Part shown: positions 1-7,482 of the stretch, piece by piece
Numbering within the stretch: position 1 is the first letter of the stretch
Layout of the letters: each line of letters begins with the position of its first letter
Assembly: GCA_021819605.1 (NCBI GenBank)
Contig: JAKAQT010000030.1
Coordinates: forward strand, 1 to 13,580
Source: Thermoplasmata archaeon
Lineage (GTDB): Archaea > Thermoplasmatota > Thermoplasmata > Thermoplasmatales > Thermoplasmataceae
Direction of reading: 5' to 3'
DNA: 13,580 bases
Position numbers and translations under genes: made by a program
The notes under the pieces: generated by a model
The model's database searches: none
Seen by the model: only the letters and a program-made list of their open reading frames with translations
Told to the model about the DNA's origin: nothing

Positions 1-573
1 TGCTGGAATTGATCCTGCCGCCAGCACAACCCTCCAGAGGAGGGAATCAGATACGACCCCGTGCAATCCCAGGTACACTACAGCTGCAACCGTGGCACCG
101 AAGCCCCACAGCAGCCCGAATCCAAGGGCAATTATTTTACCGCGATCTCTGGAGTTTGCGTGTTCCCCCATTATCATGGGTGAGAGCACATAGTCTGCCC
201 CTACCCCAATTCCCAGGACCGTCCTGATCAGTATCAGCTCAAGGGGATTGGCGGCAAATATCTGCAGGACAGCAGCAACAGCCATTATGGTGACGTCAAG
301 GCCATAGAAACGCTTCCGTCCTCCATTTGAAAGGATGCCGAAAATCAGCGCACCCACCACAGCGCCAATAAGTGCCGATCCTGCCAGAAGAGAGGATTCT
401 ATACCCGTCAGGCTCTTGATCCCGAATGATACAAGCACAAGAGGAAGGACTATGCCTATGGACGATAGGTCATATCCATCGGTAAATACCCCCATTCCGG
501 TCGTAATCAGGCTCTTCCAGTGGAAGAAACTCAGTTTCTTGCTATCCAGATTTTCATAAGGATCATCTAACAT
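1..573 (-). CDS. MFS transporter, N-terminal part (gene runs off the left edge)
   Basis: The minus strand reads open from ATG at 573 to base 1 (191 codons, no stop), so the C-terminal half is outside the window. It is a major facilitator superfamily permease of the inner membrane. A short cytoplasmic N-terminus is followed by FTDGYDL at residues 30-36 in the first membrane segment. The loop between segments 2 and 3 carries the family signature ending GGRKR (84-88). LGIGVGADYVLSP at 120-132 is typical of the phosphate/sugar-phosphate/aromatic-acid symporter branch. About five or six membrane segments are present. An upstream ATG at 584 is in another frame and meets a stop at once, so 573 is the start. 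TATA-like AT-rich DNA at 604-615 would give a short leader. The family is clear; the substrate (organic acid, sugar or phosphate) cannot be read from the sequence. It diverges from the resolvase gene. Confidence 0.88.
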   Translation of the reverse strand, partial: MLDDPYENLDSKKLSFFHWKSLITTGMGVFTDGYDLSSIGIVLPLVLVSFGIKSLTGIESSLLAGSALIGAVVGALIFGILSNGGRKRFYGLDVTIMAVAAVLQIFAANPLELILIRTVLGIGVGADYVLSPMIMGEHANSRDRGKIIALGFGLLWGFGATVAAVVYLGLHGVVSDSLLWRVVLAAGSIPA

Positions 574-711
574 TTTGTTCCCATATAGACAGCTTTGAGT
601 AGCATATTTATTTAATCAAAATACTAAATACATTTGACAATACCTATATATGAAATATACATGATCCAAATATTTTACAGAGGACCGTCATTGCTCCTCC
701 AGACACCAAGC

Positions 712-719
712 TTATATTA
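712..719 (+). promoter_or_regulatory. TATA element of the hjc-like gene
   Basis: TTATATTA lies 33 bases before the TTG start at 745. With the usual archaeal TATA-to-start-site spacing, transcription would begin within a few bases of the start codon. This supports the TTG start and a nearly leaderless mRNA. Confidence 0.5.
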
Positions 720-744
720 CCTCTGAGAAATAGCACCCGATCTC

Positions 745-1260
745 TTGAACGGCAGCATCTACGAAAGGGAACTGTCCGGAATACTATCCGGGAACGAGAA
801 CGTTATATCAAGGTTGCTCAAGCGTCTGGATCCTGCCTCGCAAGAGGCCCTGAGGTCAATAATATCGCGGCCTTTCTTCGTGACACGTTCGGCAGGTTCC
901 CTTGGTGCTGATCTCATAGCGCTCAGGCATGATTATTCAATGATAATAGAGGTGAAGTCATCGGTGAATGACACCATAATGTTCACGGAGGCTTCCGGGC
1001 AAAGGCAGGACCAGGCCACACGCCTCAGGGATCTGTGCCAGAGGGCAGGACTTTTTGTTGTGTATGCATACAGGCTGAAAAGTGTTGGTGGAGATCCATG
1101 GCGTATATTCACCATACCTGCAAAACCTGAGGGGCGTATACGTCACCTGTACGAGATAATCCCGGACGTGGGAGAAACAAGAAATGGAAATTTCATTTTA
1201 AAATGGGCTGAGGGTATGCCCCTCACAAAACTCATTGACTACATGAATCAGGAAATTTAG
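745..1260 (+). CDS. hjc: Hjc-type archaeal Holliday junction resolvase with an insertion
   Basis: A 171-residue PD-(D/E)XK nuclease that should cut four-way DNA junctions during recombination and repair. The N-terminal block reads GSIYERELSG, with E7 and R8 matching the catalytic Glu-Arg of Pyrococcus furiosus Hjc. VTRSAGS follows at 46-52 (R48), then LGADLIAL with D56, then IIEVKSS with E69 and K71. WRIFTI at 119-124 matches the WRF strand near the family's C-terminus. All core metal and catalytic positions are therefore present. The unusual part is the spacing from E7 to R48 (41 residues, against about 16 in P. furiosus Hjc as I recall it), so roughly 25 residues are inserted after the first helix; there is also an extended C-terminal tail. 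The start is TTG: no ATG precedes it in frame before the stop at 724, and the TATA element fits. The stop overlaps the stop of the convergent aminotransferase gene. Confidence 0.8.
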   Translation: MNGSIYERELSGILSGNENVISRLLKRLDPASQEALRSIISRPFFVTRSAGSLGADLIALRHDYSMIIEVKSSVNDTIMFTEASGQRQDQATRLRDLCQRAGLFVVYAYRLKSVGGDPWRIFTIPAKPEGRIRHLYEIIPDVGETRNGNFILKWAEGMPLTKLIDYMNQEI

Positions 1261-2621
1261 TGGGAGGCCACGATGGCCTTCTCCAGAGCCTCAACGCCCA
1301 TATCTATCTGGTCCCTTGTTATGTTCAGGGCTGGGATCAGCCTTATGGCGCTCAGTCCGGCGGCCAGCACAATGAGTCCGTTCTCAAGTGCCTTGAGTTC
1401 AACCGTGTCCCTGTATTTAGTCGCCGGTTCCTTTGTCTTCCTGTCCTTCACGAAATCCACAGCAAGCATCAGCCCTATGCCTCTCACATCTCCAATGACA
1501 TCATGTTTTTCCTGAAGTTCAAGCAGGCGCTTCTTGAAGTAATCTCCCTGTTTTGTGGCATTTTCAAGAAGGTTCTCGGTTTTTATGGTGTCAATTACCG
1601 CAACTGCTGCGGCACTGGCAAGAAGGTTTCCGCCGAATGTGTTTGAGTGAAGCCCCGCCTCCCTGAAATCCAGTGAATCCTTTATAACAATTGCACCCAT
1701 TGGAACACCGTTGGCAATGGCCTTTGCAAGCCCTATGATCTCAGGCTCGACCCCGAAGTGCTCCGATGCAAAGAATTTGCCGGTTCTGCCCATTCCCGTC
1801 TGAACCTCATCCATTATGACAACTGCATTGTTCTCGTCAGCCAGTTTCCTGAGCTTCCTGTGGAAGTTCTTTGGTGGCACAATGTAGCCACCCTCTCCCT
1901 GAATCGGCTCAACAAGGAATCCTGCAAGGTTCTCCCGCGGGAGGTAGGTGCGAAGCATGTACCTGTCAATGAAGTCTATGACGCGGTCTTCCAGTTCATC
2001 TGGTTCCTCGTAGCCGTCTATGTTGAAAGGGTTCCTGTATGGGTTGGGGTAAGGGGCATGCTCAACTCCCGGCATGGATGGGAAAAAGCCCTTGTGGTGG
2101 ATTGGCCTGGACGCAGTGAATGACAGTGCACCCTGGGATCTTCCATGAAATCCGCCAATGAAGCCTATGAACTGCTGCTTCCCGGTATGCGCCTTGGCAA
2201 TCTTGATGGCGGCCTCAGTGCTTTCCGTTCCGCTGTTTGTGAAGAACACTTTCTTCTGGAAACTGCCAGGAGCCACACTTTCCAGTGCTCTTGCCGCGTC
2301 CACCTGAATCTTGTAGTAAAAGTCAGTGCCGGCAAAGTGCCAGAGCTTGTGGAGCTGTTTTTCAACAGCCTCTGTTACATGTGGATTCACGTGTCCGAGA
2401 TTTGTGACGCTTATGCCCGTGGAAAAGTCCAGATAAACATTGCCGTCAACATCCTGGATGAAGGCTCCCTCACCTCTTTCTGCAACTATGGGGAGTGATT
2501 TTGTGCTGGTTACCATGTATTTCTCATCATCCTGGATAATCTTCCTGGCCCTGGGCCCGGGTGGAGTCACCTTTATTGATATGCTGTTCAATTTTTCAGT
2601 TTTTTCCATATCCTTCATCAT
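1257..2621 (-). CDS. Class III PLP-dependent aminotransferase (acetylornithine/GABA aminotransferase-like; possibly an amino-acid racemase)
   Basis: A 454-residue fold-type I PLP enzyme of the cytoplasm that moves amino groups between amino acids and 2-oxo acids. Visible landmarks are the phosphate-binding SGTE at 130-133, the ring-stacking FHGRS at 158-162, EPIQGEGG at 238-245, MDEVQTGMGRTG at 270-281 (D271 pairs with the pyridine nitrogen), GLAK with Schiff-base K300, and NTFGGN at 327-332. The N-terminus, with PGPRARKII, is like archaeal members sometimes annotated as 4-aminobutyrate aminotransferase. Some Thermococcales relatives are amino-acid racemases, so the true substrate is open. 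A TTG at 2630 gives a three-residue longer reading, but TATATATT at 2656-2649 predicts transcription starting near 2626, so ATG 2621 is preferred. It stands alone, tail to tail with hjc. Confidence 0.9.
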   Translation of the reverse strand: MMKDMEKTEKLNSISIKVTPPGPRARKIIQDDEKYMVTSTKSLPIVAERGEGAFIQDVDGNVYLDFSTGISVTNLGHVNPHVTEAVEKQLHKLWHFAGTDFYYKIQVDAARALESVAPGSFQKKVFFTNSGTESTEAAIKIAKAHTGKQQFIGFIGGFHGRSQGALSFTASRPIHHKGFFPSMPGVEHAPYPNPYRNPFNIDGYEEPDELEDRVIDFIDRYMLRTYLPRENLAGFLVEPIQGEGGYIVPPKNFHRKLRKLADENNAVVIMDEVQTGMGRTGKFFASEHFGVEPEIIGLAKAIANGVPMGAIVIKDSLDFREAGLHSNTFGGNLLASAAAVAVIDTIKTENLLENATKQGDYFKKRLLELQEKHDVIGDVRGIGLMLAVDFVKDRKTKEPATKYRDTVELKALENGLIVLAAGLSAIRLIPALNITRDQIDMGVEALEKAIVASH

Positions 2622-2648
2622 GGTTCTCAATTACTTATATTTGCCAAT

Positions 2649-2656
2649 AATATATA
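2649..2656 (-). promoter_or_regulatory. TATA element of the aminotransferase gene
   Basis: On the minus strand TATATATT is 35 bases before ATG 2621, predicting a leader of about five bases. A second AT-rich block at 2636-2644 is too close to the start to serve the same codon. Confidence 0.45.
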
Positions 2657-2718
2657 TCTTGTTGAAAGAAAAACGGATGTATTATACGTATTTCGTATTC
2701 AAAATAAAATAGGAAAGC

Positions 2719-2726
2719 ATATTTAT
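2719..2726 (+). promoter_or_regulatory. TATA element of the ferritin-like/VIT gene
   Basis: ATATTTAT starts exactly 30 bases before ATG 2749, the spacing expected of a leaderless archaeal transcript. It argues against the GTG at 2740 as start. Confidence 0.55.
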
Positions 2727-2748
2727 CTCTTAATTCACTGTGGGAAAG

Positions 2749-3738
2749 ATGGACATATCTGAGAAGATCATCAAGACGCGTGATTTCTACAGAGATGAGC
2801 TTACAGATATGGATTTCTATCTCAGGCTCTCCAGGCGCATAAAGGATCCATGGCTCAAGCAGTCGCTGGAAAGGCTTTCATACATAGAAAAGGAGCACTC
2901 ACAATTCTGGAAAGCCTATCTTGAGAGAAACGGAGAAAATGTTGACAACATCGGGCCTAGGAGTTTCAGGGTTTCTTTTCTGCTTTTTCTGCACTGGATA
3001 CTGGGAACAGGGCTAACGGCCAAGATAATGGAGCATGGCGAAGTTGAGACTGTAGCCTCCTACAGAAAGGCCAGTCCGCTTGCGGCCGATGATCCAGAAT
3101 TCAGGGCCGGCCTTGAGAAGATAATTGATGACGAGGTGGAGCACGAGGATGTATTCAGCTACACTCTGGATCAGAGCAGGGAGCAACTGGAACGAAACAG
3201 GAATGTTATATACGGCATAAGCGACGGCCTGGTGGAAGTTCTTGCAGCACTGGCTGGCCTAACGGCCATAATTTCAGATCACACGTATGTTGCCATGGGT
3301 GGGCTCATTGTGGGCGTGAGCGGCGCCATGAGCATGAGCGTGGGTGCGTATCTTGCCACAAATTCTGAAACACAGTTCAAGATATCGCAGATTCGGAGGA
3401 ATGCCATACTTAACGATGAGGAGAAAGACGACTCCAAGGTACAGAAATACAGAAATGAAAGCAGGAAGGCGGCTGTTAACACGGGAATGTTCTATATTCT
3501 TGGCGCTGCAATACCAATTATACCATTTCTCTTCCTCCCTGTCCTTTACGCACTCATACTCTCAGTGATCCTTGTTGCGTTTTCCCAGGCCATATCCAAC
3601 TCCATTGTTGCCATTTCCATGAACATGAGCGTGAGAAAGGAAGCAGTTAAATCAGCAGCACTTGCGCTTCTTGCTGCATTTGGCTCGTTTCTTGTGGGCC
3701 AGATATTCCACATCGTGTTCCACATTTCCATCATCTGA
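2749..3738 (+). CDS. Ferritin-like (rubrerythrin) domain fused to VIT1/CCC1-type iron/manganese transporter (MbfA-like)
   Basis: A 329-residue two-domain membrane protein. Residues 1-140 are a ferritin-like helical domain with a probable diiron ligand set: E17, E47 with H50 (ExxH), E98 or E100, and E129 with H132 (ExxH). Residues 140-329 are a VIT1/CCC1 transporter with about five membrane segments; YGISDGLVEVLAALAGLT at 145-162 and SMSVGAYLATNSE at 186-198 are the family's signature stretches. Bacterial proteins of this layout (membrane-bound ferritin A, erythrin-VIT) export iron and protect against iron or peroxide stress. I infer a similar role here, which would suit an acidophile in iron-rich water. 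The direction of transport and the metal are not shown by sequence. ATG 2749 is chosen over GTG 2740 because of the TATA spacing. Monocistronic: 213 bases separate it from the ABC genes. Confidence 0.88.
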   Translation: MDISEKIIKTRDFYRDELTDMDFYLRLSRRIKDPWLKQSLERLSYIEKEHSQFWKAYLERNGENVDNIGPRSFRVSFLLFLHWILGTGLTAKIMEHGEVETVASYRKASPLAADDPEFRAGLEKIIDDEVEHEDVFSYTLDQSREQLERNRNVIYGISDGLVEVLAALAGLTAIISDHTYVAMGGLIVGVSGAMSMSVGAYLATNSETQFKISQIRRNAILNDEEKDDSKVQKYRNESRKAAVNTGMFYILGAAIPIIPFLFLPVLYALILSVILVAFSQAISNSIVAISMNMSVRKEAVKSAALALLAAFGSFLVGQIFHIVFHISII

Positions 3739-3921
3739 TTGCCCGCAGGCTTTCAGCGAAATGCCAAAGCAGGATTTTCTTGCCCTACAAGATACCAGGA
3801 TCCAGGAGATAGTGAACTGGGATGTGCTGATTTTCAAATGAATACTGCGCATCGTTGCAATGAGTAATGCCAGTTTCAATGTCATGCCAGAGAAATACTA
3901 TTTCGGCACCTCGATGAATAG

Positions 3922-3929
3922 ATATATTA
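3922..3929 (+). promoter_or_regulatory. TATA element of the first ABC operon
   Basis: ATATATTA begins 30 bases before ATG 3952, so this operon is probably also transcribed without a leader. The rest of the 213-base gap has only a 26-codon open frame (3761-3841) with no promoter or known relative. Confidence 0.55.
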
Positions 3930-3951
3930 TGGGGAGTCAATTAGCACTTTC

Positions 3952-4728
3952 ATGAACCCACCCTCCATAGTGATCCATAACCTTTTCAAGAACTACGGTG
4001 AAACAAGGGCTCTTGACGGCGTAGACCTGGAGATAAGTCCGGGAGAGATATTCGGCCTTCTTGGCCCGAACGGTTCAGGTAAAACAACACTTTTGCGGAT
4101 CATATGTTCCATACTTGATTACACATCCGGTTATGTCCGTGTTTCCGGACTGGATGTTTTAAAGGACAGCCTTAAGGTCAAGCGGATAACAGGATATGTT
4201 CCTGAAACCCCTGTACTGTATGAATCCCTGACACCGACGGAATTTCTCAATTTTATAGGCTCGGTCAGGAAAATTGACCATGAAACTCTGGCAAGGCGTA
4301 TAGAGAGTTTTGCCAGCGCATTCGAGATAATGGATAAGATGAACACATTCATCGGATCGCTTTCATTTGGGACAAAACAGAAGGTCGCAATAATGGCGGC
4401 ACTCATACATGATCCTGAGATCATAATTCTGGATGAGGGGATGAATGGCCTTGATCCAAGGTCTGCAAAGATATTGAAAAACCTGCTGAATGACTATGCA
4501 TCAAGAGGCAGGACCATAATATTCTCAACTCACGTTCTTGAAGTGGCAGAAACTGTCTGCACAAGGATGTCAATAATCTATAGAGGAAAGATAGTGGATA
4601 CTGGAACCCTGGAAGAGCTGAGAAGAAGGTCCGGTACGTCAAAACTGGAAGATATATTCCTGAATTTTACCGGAGAAGGCGATCTGGGGCCGGTCATAAA
4701 ATCGCTCAGAGAGACGATGTCGTCGTGA
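3952..4728 (+). CDS. ABC exporter ATP-binding subunit
   Basis: A 258-residue cytoplasmic ABC ATPase of the ABC-2 exporter (NatA/CcmA-like) class that powers the neighbouring permease. Walker A is GPNGSGKT at 38-45 (K44). The Q-loop region reads GYVPETP, with Glu where many importers have Gln, a common variant in this class. The C-loop is LSFGTKQK at 137-144, a departure from LSGGQ. Walker B is IIILDEG with D161 and catalytic E162, and the switch His is H194 in FSTH. The D-loop GLDP follows Walker B. All residues for hydrolysis are present. The stop codon overlaps the next start (GTGA at 4725-4728), so the two proteins are translationally coupled. The cargo is unknown. Confidence 0.93.
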   Translation: MNPPSIVIHNLFKNYGETRALDGVDLEISPGEIFGLLGPNGSGKTTLLRIICSILDYTSGYVRVSGLDVLKDSLKVKRITGYVPETPVLYESLTPTEFLNFIGSVRKIDHETLARRIESFASAFEIMDKMNTFIGSLSFGTKQKVAIMAALIHDPEIIILDEGMNGLDPRSAKILKNLLNDYASRGRTIIFSTHVLEVAETVCTRMSIIYRGKIVDTGTLEELRRRSGTSKLEDIFLNFTGEGDLGPVIKSLRETMSS

Positions 4729-6344
4729 ATCACGACATATTTGAACTGAGCAGGCGAATAGTTGCCGAACAGAGATACCTTGCACTCAAGGATTCTCCAA
4801 AATTCCAGGAAAAAACAGGCAGGTCTGCAACGCAGGGTGCCAGGTACATTGAACGCCTTATATTTATCACATACGGCGTAACGGCAATTTCAATGATTGC
4901 ATTCTCCTCATTCCTGACGTATACGCAGATGCGGCTTCCAGATCCCGTGGATCATCTGCAGACACTTTCTCTTCTTCTTTATGCCTACATATTTATCATA
5001 AGCCTGTACAGCTTCATAATGTTCACAAACATCGTTCGCACATACAGGCTTTTCGAACCGCTGAAGCCCCTTCCAACAAGGATCGGCCACCAGGTTCTTC
5101 CCCTTTCATGGTTTGTGTTCACCGGTTCCTCAAGCCTCTTTGTCATAGTTCCAATAATATGGGCATACATCTATCTCACAGGAAACTTTCTTTCAGCCTT
5201 TACCGGGGTATTGTGGGCTTTCATCATGCTCGGGTTTGGCTACACGGCCGGAAGCGCCATGATATATATTCTGTCTGGAAGTGTGGAGAAAAAGCGTGGT
5301 CTCAGGAGCGGATCCATATCCACAATCCTGAGGGTTACAGGTTTCATAGCTTTCTTTATACTTTTTGAAATTGCCATACAGATTCCACAGGAGATCCCCG
5401 TGCTGCCCTCAATCAGGAACCATCTTCCATACCTGTTTGTGCCGCTCCTGAATTCAGCCTATATAATATTCCCCGCAGCACAGCCATCCTCGTATGTCTA
5501 TTACGGCATGGCTGCATCATTGATCTACGCCCTGATGGCAATTTTTCTCTTCCTTATGGTCAACGCACGCACATTCAGCAGGGTGACACAGACCGAGACA
5601 GTATCGTATAACACCGCAGGCATATCCCAGAAGAAGCTACACGAATCAAAGTCCGGATTCTACATCACAATATTCAGGAAGGATGTACGGAATATTTTCA
5701 GAAAGTCCCAGAATTTTCTCATGATGCTCATACCTGTATTCCTGGTTCTTCCTACGCTTCTTTCCATATTCTTCTACTCCTCAGATGTTACATTTGGTTC
5801 GATTTCAATTTATTATTCCATGCTGGCAATAGTGATAGTTTCCTCAGCCTTCTATTCCATAGTGCTAATAATCTCGGAAGGAAACGGCATCAGTGTACTC
5901 CAGGCACTACCCGTCAGGCTCAGAGACATCATCTACTCCAAGGAATACGTTGGTGCGGTGGTATTTGCAGCAATAGTTGCGCCGATATCAATACTGTTTC
6001 TCATGAAAGCGAGAGGAAACCCAATCATTTTCCTCCTGTTCCCGGTTAATCTGGTGATTGCATACGTATACAGCTCCCTCTATAACCTCCGGCGGCTCAT
6101 GAGAAAGGTCCCCAAGGGTGCGACCACTGTTAACTTCTATTCCTTTGGGGGAAACACTGAGCTCGTGATCCTTTTTGCCATAACTGCATTGCTGATTTCC
6201 CTCCCAACACTGGTTTCTACAGTGATTTCCTATATTTCTCTGGGAATAACCTTTTCACATTCAGTGGCTTTCTACCTGTCAACACTGGCGCTAAATCTGC
6301 TGAGTCTCTTCATAGTAATGAACATTGTAAACAATTCAAAATAA
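4725..6344 (+). CDS. Large ABC-2 type permease, partner of the upstream ATPase
   Basis: A 539-residue polytopic membrane protein with about 12-13 hydrophobic segments (roughly residues 48-66, 82-104, 126-151, 155-183, 201-222, 233-250, 259-282, 330-350, 356-378, 400-420, 430-450, 475-505 and 515-535). Soluble stretches at about 184-200, 285-325 and 382-400 are rich in charged residues and may contact the ATPase. There is no extracellular solute-binding domain and no signal peptidase site, which suits an exporter with both membrane halves in one chain. The GTG start overlaps the ATPase stop by four bases. I cannot name a family more exact than ABC-2-like permease. A second cassette of the same design lies at 9287-11456 on the other strand. 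Confidence 0.85.
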   Translation: MNHDIFELSRRIVAEQRYLALKDSPKFQEKTGRSATQGARYIERLIFITYGVTAISMIAFSSFLTYTQMRLPDPVDHLQTLSLLLYAYIFIISLYSFIMFTNIVRTYRLFEPLKPLPTRIGHQVLPLSWFVFTGSSSLFVIVPIIWAYIYLTGNFLSAFTGVLWAFIMLGFGYTAGSAMIYILSGSVEKKRGLRSGSISTILRVTGFIAFFILFEIAIQIPQEIPVLPSIRNHLPYLFVPLLNSAYIIFPAAQPSSYVYYGMAASLIYALMAIFLFLMVNARTFSRVTQTETVSYNTAGISQKKLHESKSGFYITIFRKDVRNIFRKSQNFLMMLIPVFLVLPTLLSIFFYSSDVTFGSISIYYSMLAIVIVSSAFYSIVLIISEGNGISVLQALPVRLRDIIYSKEYVGAVVFAAIVAPISILFLMKARGNPIIFLLFPVNLVIAYVYSSLYNLRRLMRKVPKGATTVNFYSFGGNTELVILFAITALLISLPTLVSTVISYISLGITFSHSVAFYLSTLALNLLSLFIVMNIVNNSK

Positions 6345-6387
6345 GAAGCAAACCCCGAATATTTTGCGTAAAATATAAGAGAAGAAA

Positions 6388-6393
6388 TTTTTT
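6388..6393 (+). terminator. T-tract after the first ABC operon
   Basis: A run of six T begins 43 bases after the permease stop, with no clear hairpin before it. Archaeal RNA polymerase can stop at T-rich tracts alone, so this is the likeliest end of the operon mRNA. Confidence 0.35.
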
Positions 6394-6621
6394 CACTCAA
6401 CTATTAACAAATGTGCCAATACAGTGATGTATATTGACTCGCATTTATCACCAGCATGTATTTTTTCATTTAAATCTCGATATTATTGAATCCGGTGATT
6501 TTTTAATTCTTTAAGCAGTTTTGTGAGATAATATGAAGAATACGTTCACTATTGAGCATAATGTTATAATTTGCGGGAAGATTTTTAAGATATAGATGGG
6601 CGATGTGTGAATTTTTTTTGG

Positions 6622-6629
6622 TATATATT
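6622..6629 (+). promoter_or_regulatory. TATA element of the Lrp/AsnC-type gene
   Basis: TATATATT at 6622 predicts transcription from about 6652. That is downstream of ATG 6644 and about 25 bases upstream of ATG 6677, so it favours the shorter protein. Confidence 0.5.
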
Positions 6630-6676
6630 GACCTTTTGTAAAGATGACTTTAAGTAGTAATAGTATTTTATTGATT

Positions 6677-7120
6677 ATGCAAGGAAAATTAGATGCCAAA
6701 GATCTTCTGATTTTAAACCACCTTAAGGAAAATGGTAGAGACAAAATCTCAGAAATATCCTCAAAACTTGATATTCCGCGTGCCACTGTTTTCGAGAGGA
6801 TGGAGAAGTTGCGAAAGGAAGGTTTCATCAAAAGATACACCCTGGATATGGACTATGATAAGCTTGGTTATAGCATCATGTCATATATTCTCATAGAATT
6901 TGACTTCAGGTCTCCAGTGAATCAGAGAGAACTGGTTGAACAGATTGCCAAGCTGGATAACGTGCTTTCCGCATCCATAATAGCCGGAAATTGGGATATT
7001 ATCGTACTTGCTGTTGCGCGCAACATGAAAGAACTCTCCGAACTTGTGCTAGACAACCTCAAGGGAATGAAGGGAATATCAAAAACCCTGTCCGTTCCGG
7101 TCTTTGAGCACATTAAGTAA
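6677..7120 (+). CDS. Lrp/AsnC family transcriptional regulator
   Basis: A 147-residue cytoplasmic DNA-binding protein. Residues 5-55 form a winged helix-turn-helix (LDAKDLLILNHLKENGR, then ISEISSKLDIPRATVFERME and the wing). Residues 65-140 are the ligand-sensing RAM/AsnC domain, with the conserved glycine turn in IIAGNWDIIVL at about 101-111. Such proteins bind as dimers or octamers and often answer to amino acids. The reading frame is open back to ATG 6644, but the extra 11 residues are unlike the family, whose members usually begin just before LDxxD, and the promoter lies too close to 6644. It has its own promoter and no clear operon partner. A target such as the nearby aminotransferase gene would be speculation. 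Confidence 0.9.
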   Translation: MQGKLDAKDLLILNHLKENGRDKISEISSKLDIPRATVFERMEKLRKEGFIKRYTLDMDYDKLGYSIMSYILIEFDFRSPVNQRELVEQIAKLDNVLSASIIAGNWDIIVLAVARNMKELSELVLDNLKGMKGISKTLSVPVFEHIK

Positions 7121-7482
7121 TCATCCTCTATTCTTTTGTGCAGGATGGCTGAGTAAGTGGTGAAACATTGACCCGTGGTTAGCCAGGCTCTTTGCACATT
7201 AATACATTTCAGTATAACATTTCATATTTCGTACCAATGAAGGCATTTAGGCTGTCTGAGGGCAAAGAAGAATCACCCAGATTCTCATTTTTTAATTATG
7301 CACGGGCACTGTTGCCCTAAATTTATAATGTCGTTAGGAGTTTGATGGAAGCAGCAAAACTCCCATGGCCAGCATGGAGATACACGGGTTTCGCCAAACG
7401 GAAATAATATAATTGAGAGCAGTATTCCATACAATCCACATCTGGAATGGTAAGGCACTTTCCCGAAGAGTAAGACAGTTAA
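7121..7482. other. Gene-less stretch with small inverted repeats downstream of the Lrp-type gene
   Basis: No credible protein gene. It holds a two-step inverted repeat at 7137-7198, a five-base-pair hairpin with four-base loop (GGGCA/TGCCC, 7304-7317), a TATA-like ATTTATAA at 7321-7328, a seven-base-pair hairpin (GGAGTTT/AAACTCC, 7337-7363) and a six-base-pair one (ATTCCA/TGGAAT, 7424-7448). The last two may belong to the left part of the element remnant that follows. Confidence 0.4.
7137..7198 (+). repeat. Imperfect inverted repeat after the Lrp-type gene
   Basis: TGTGCA at 7137-7142 pairs with TGCACA at 7193-7198, and inside it TGGCT at 7146-7150 pairs with AGCCA at 7181-7185, leaving a 30-base loop. 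It starts 17 bases after the regulator's stop. It may be a transcript end, a regulator binding site or chance. Confidence 0.35.

Larger units (their letters stand above)
6345..6676. other. AT-rich gene-less stretch between the ABC operon and the Lrp-type regulator
   Basis: About 330 bases with no credible gene. It is markedly richer in A and T than the flanking coding DNA and holds three T-tracts (6388-6393, 6499-6504 and eight T at 6612-6619) and several TATA-like words. The 6612-6619 tract abuts the TATA element of the next gene. No long repeat or strong hairpin was found. Confidence 0.5.

Noticed and set aside
3761..3841. 26-codon open frame between the VIT gene and the ABC operon
   Set aside because: No promoter, ribosome binding site or recognisable family; open frames of this size occur by chance.
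6644..6676. N-terminal extension of the Lrp-type protein
   Set aside because: The TATA element is only 22 bases before ATG 6644 and the extra residues are unlike the family; ATG 6677 is preferred.
7337..7363. GGAAGCAGC inside a hairpin, reminiscent of the SRP RNA helix 8 motif
   Set aside because: The required GUCAGG half and the surrounding SRP RNA helices are absent; the match is nine bases and probably chance.
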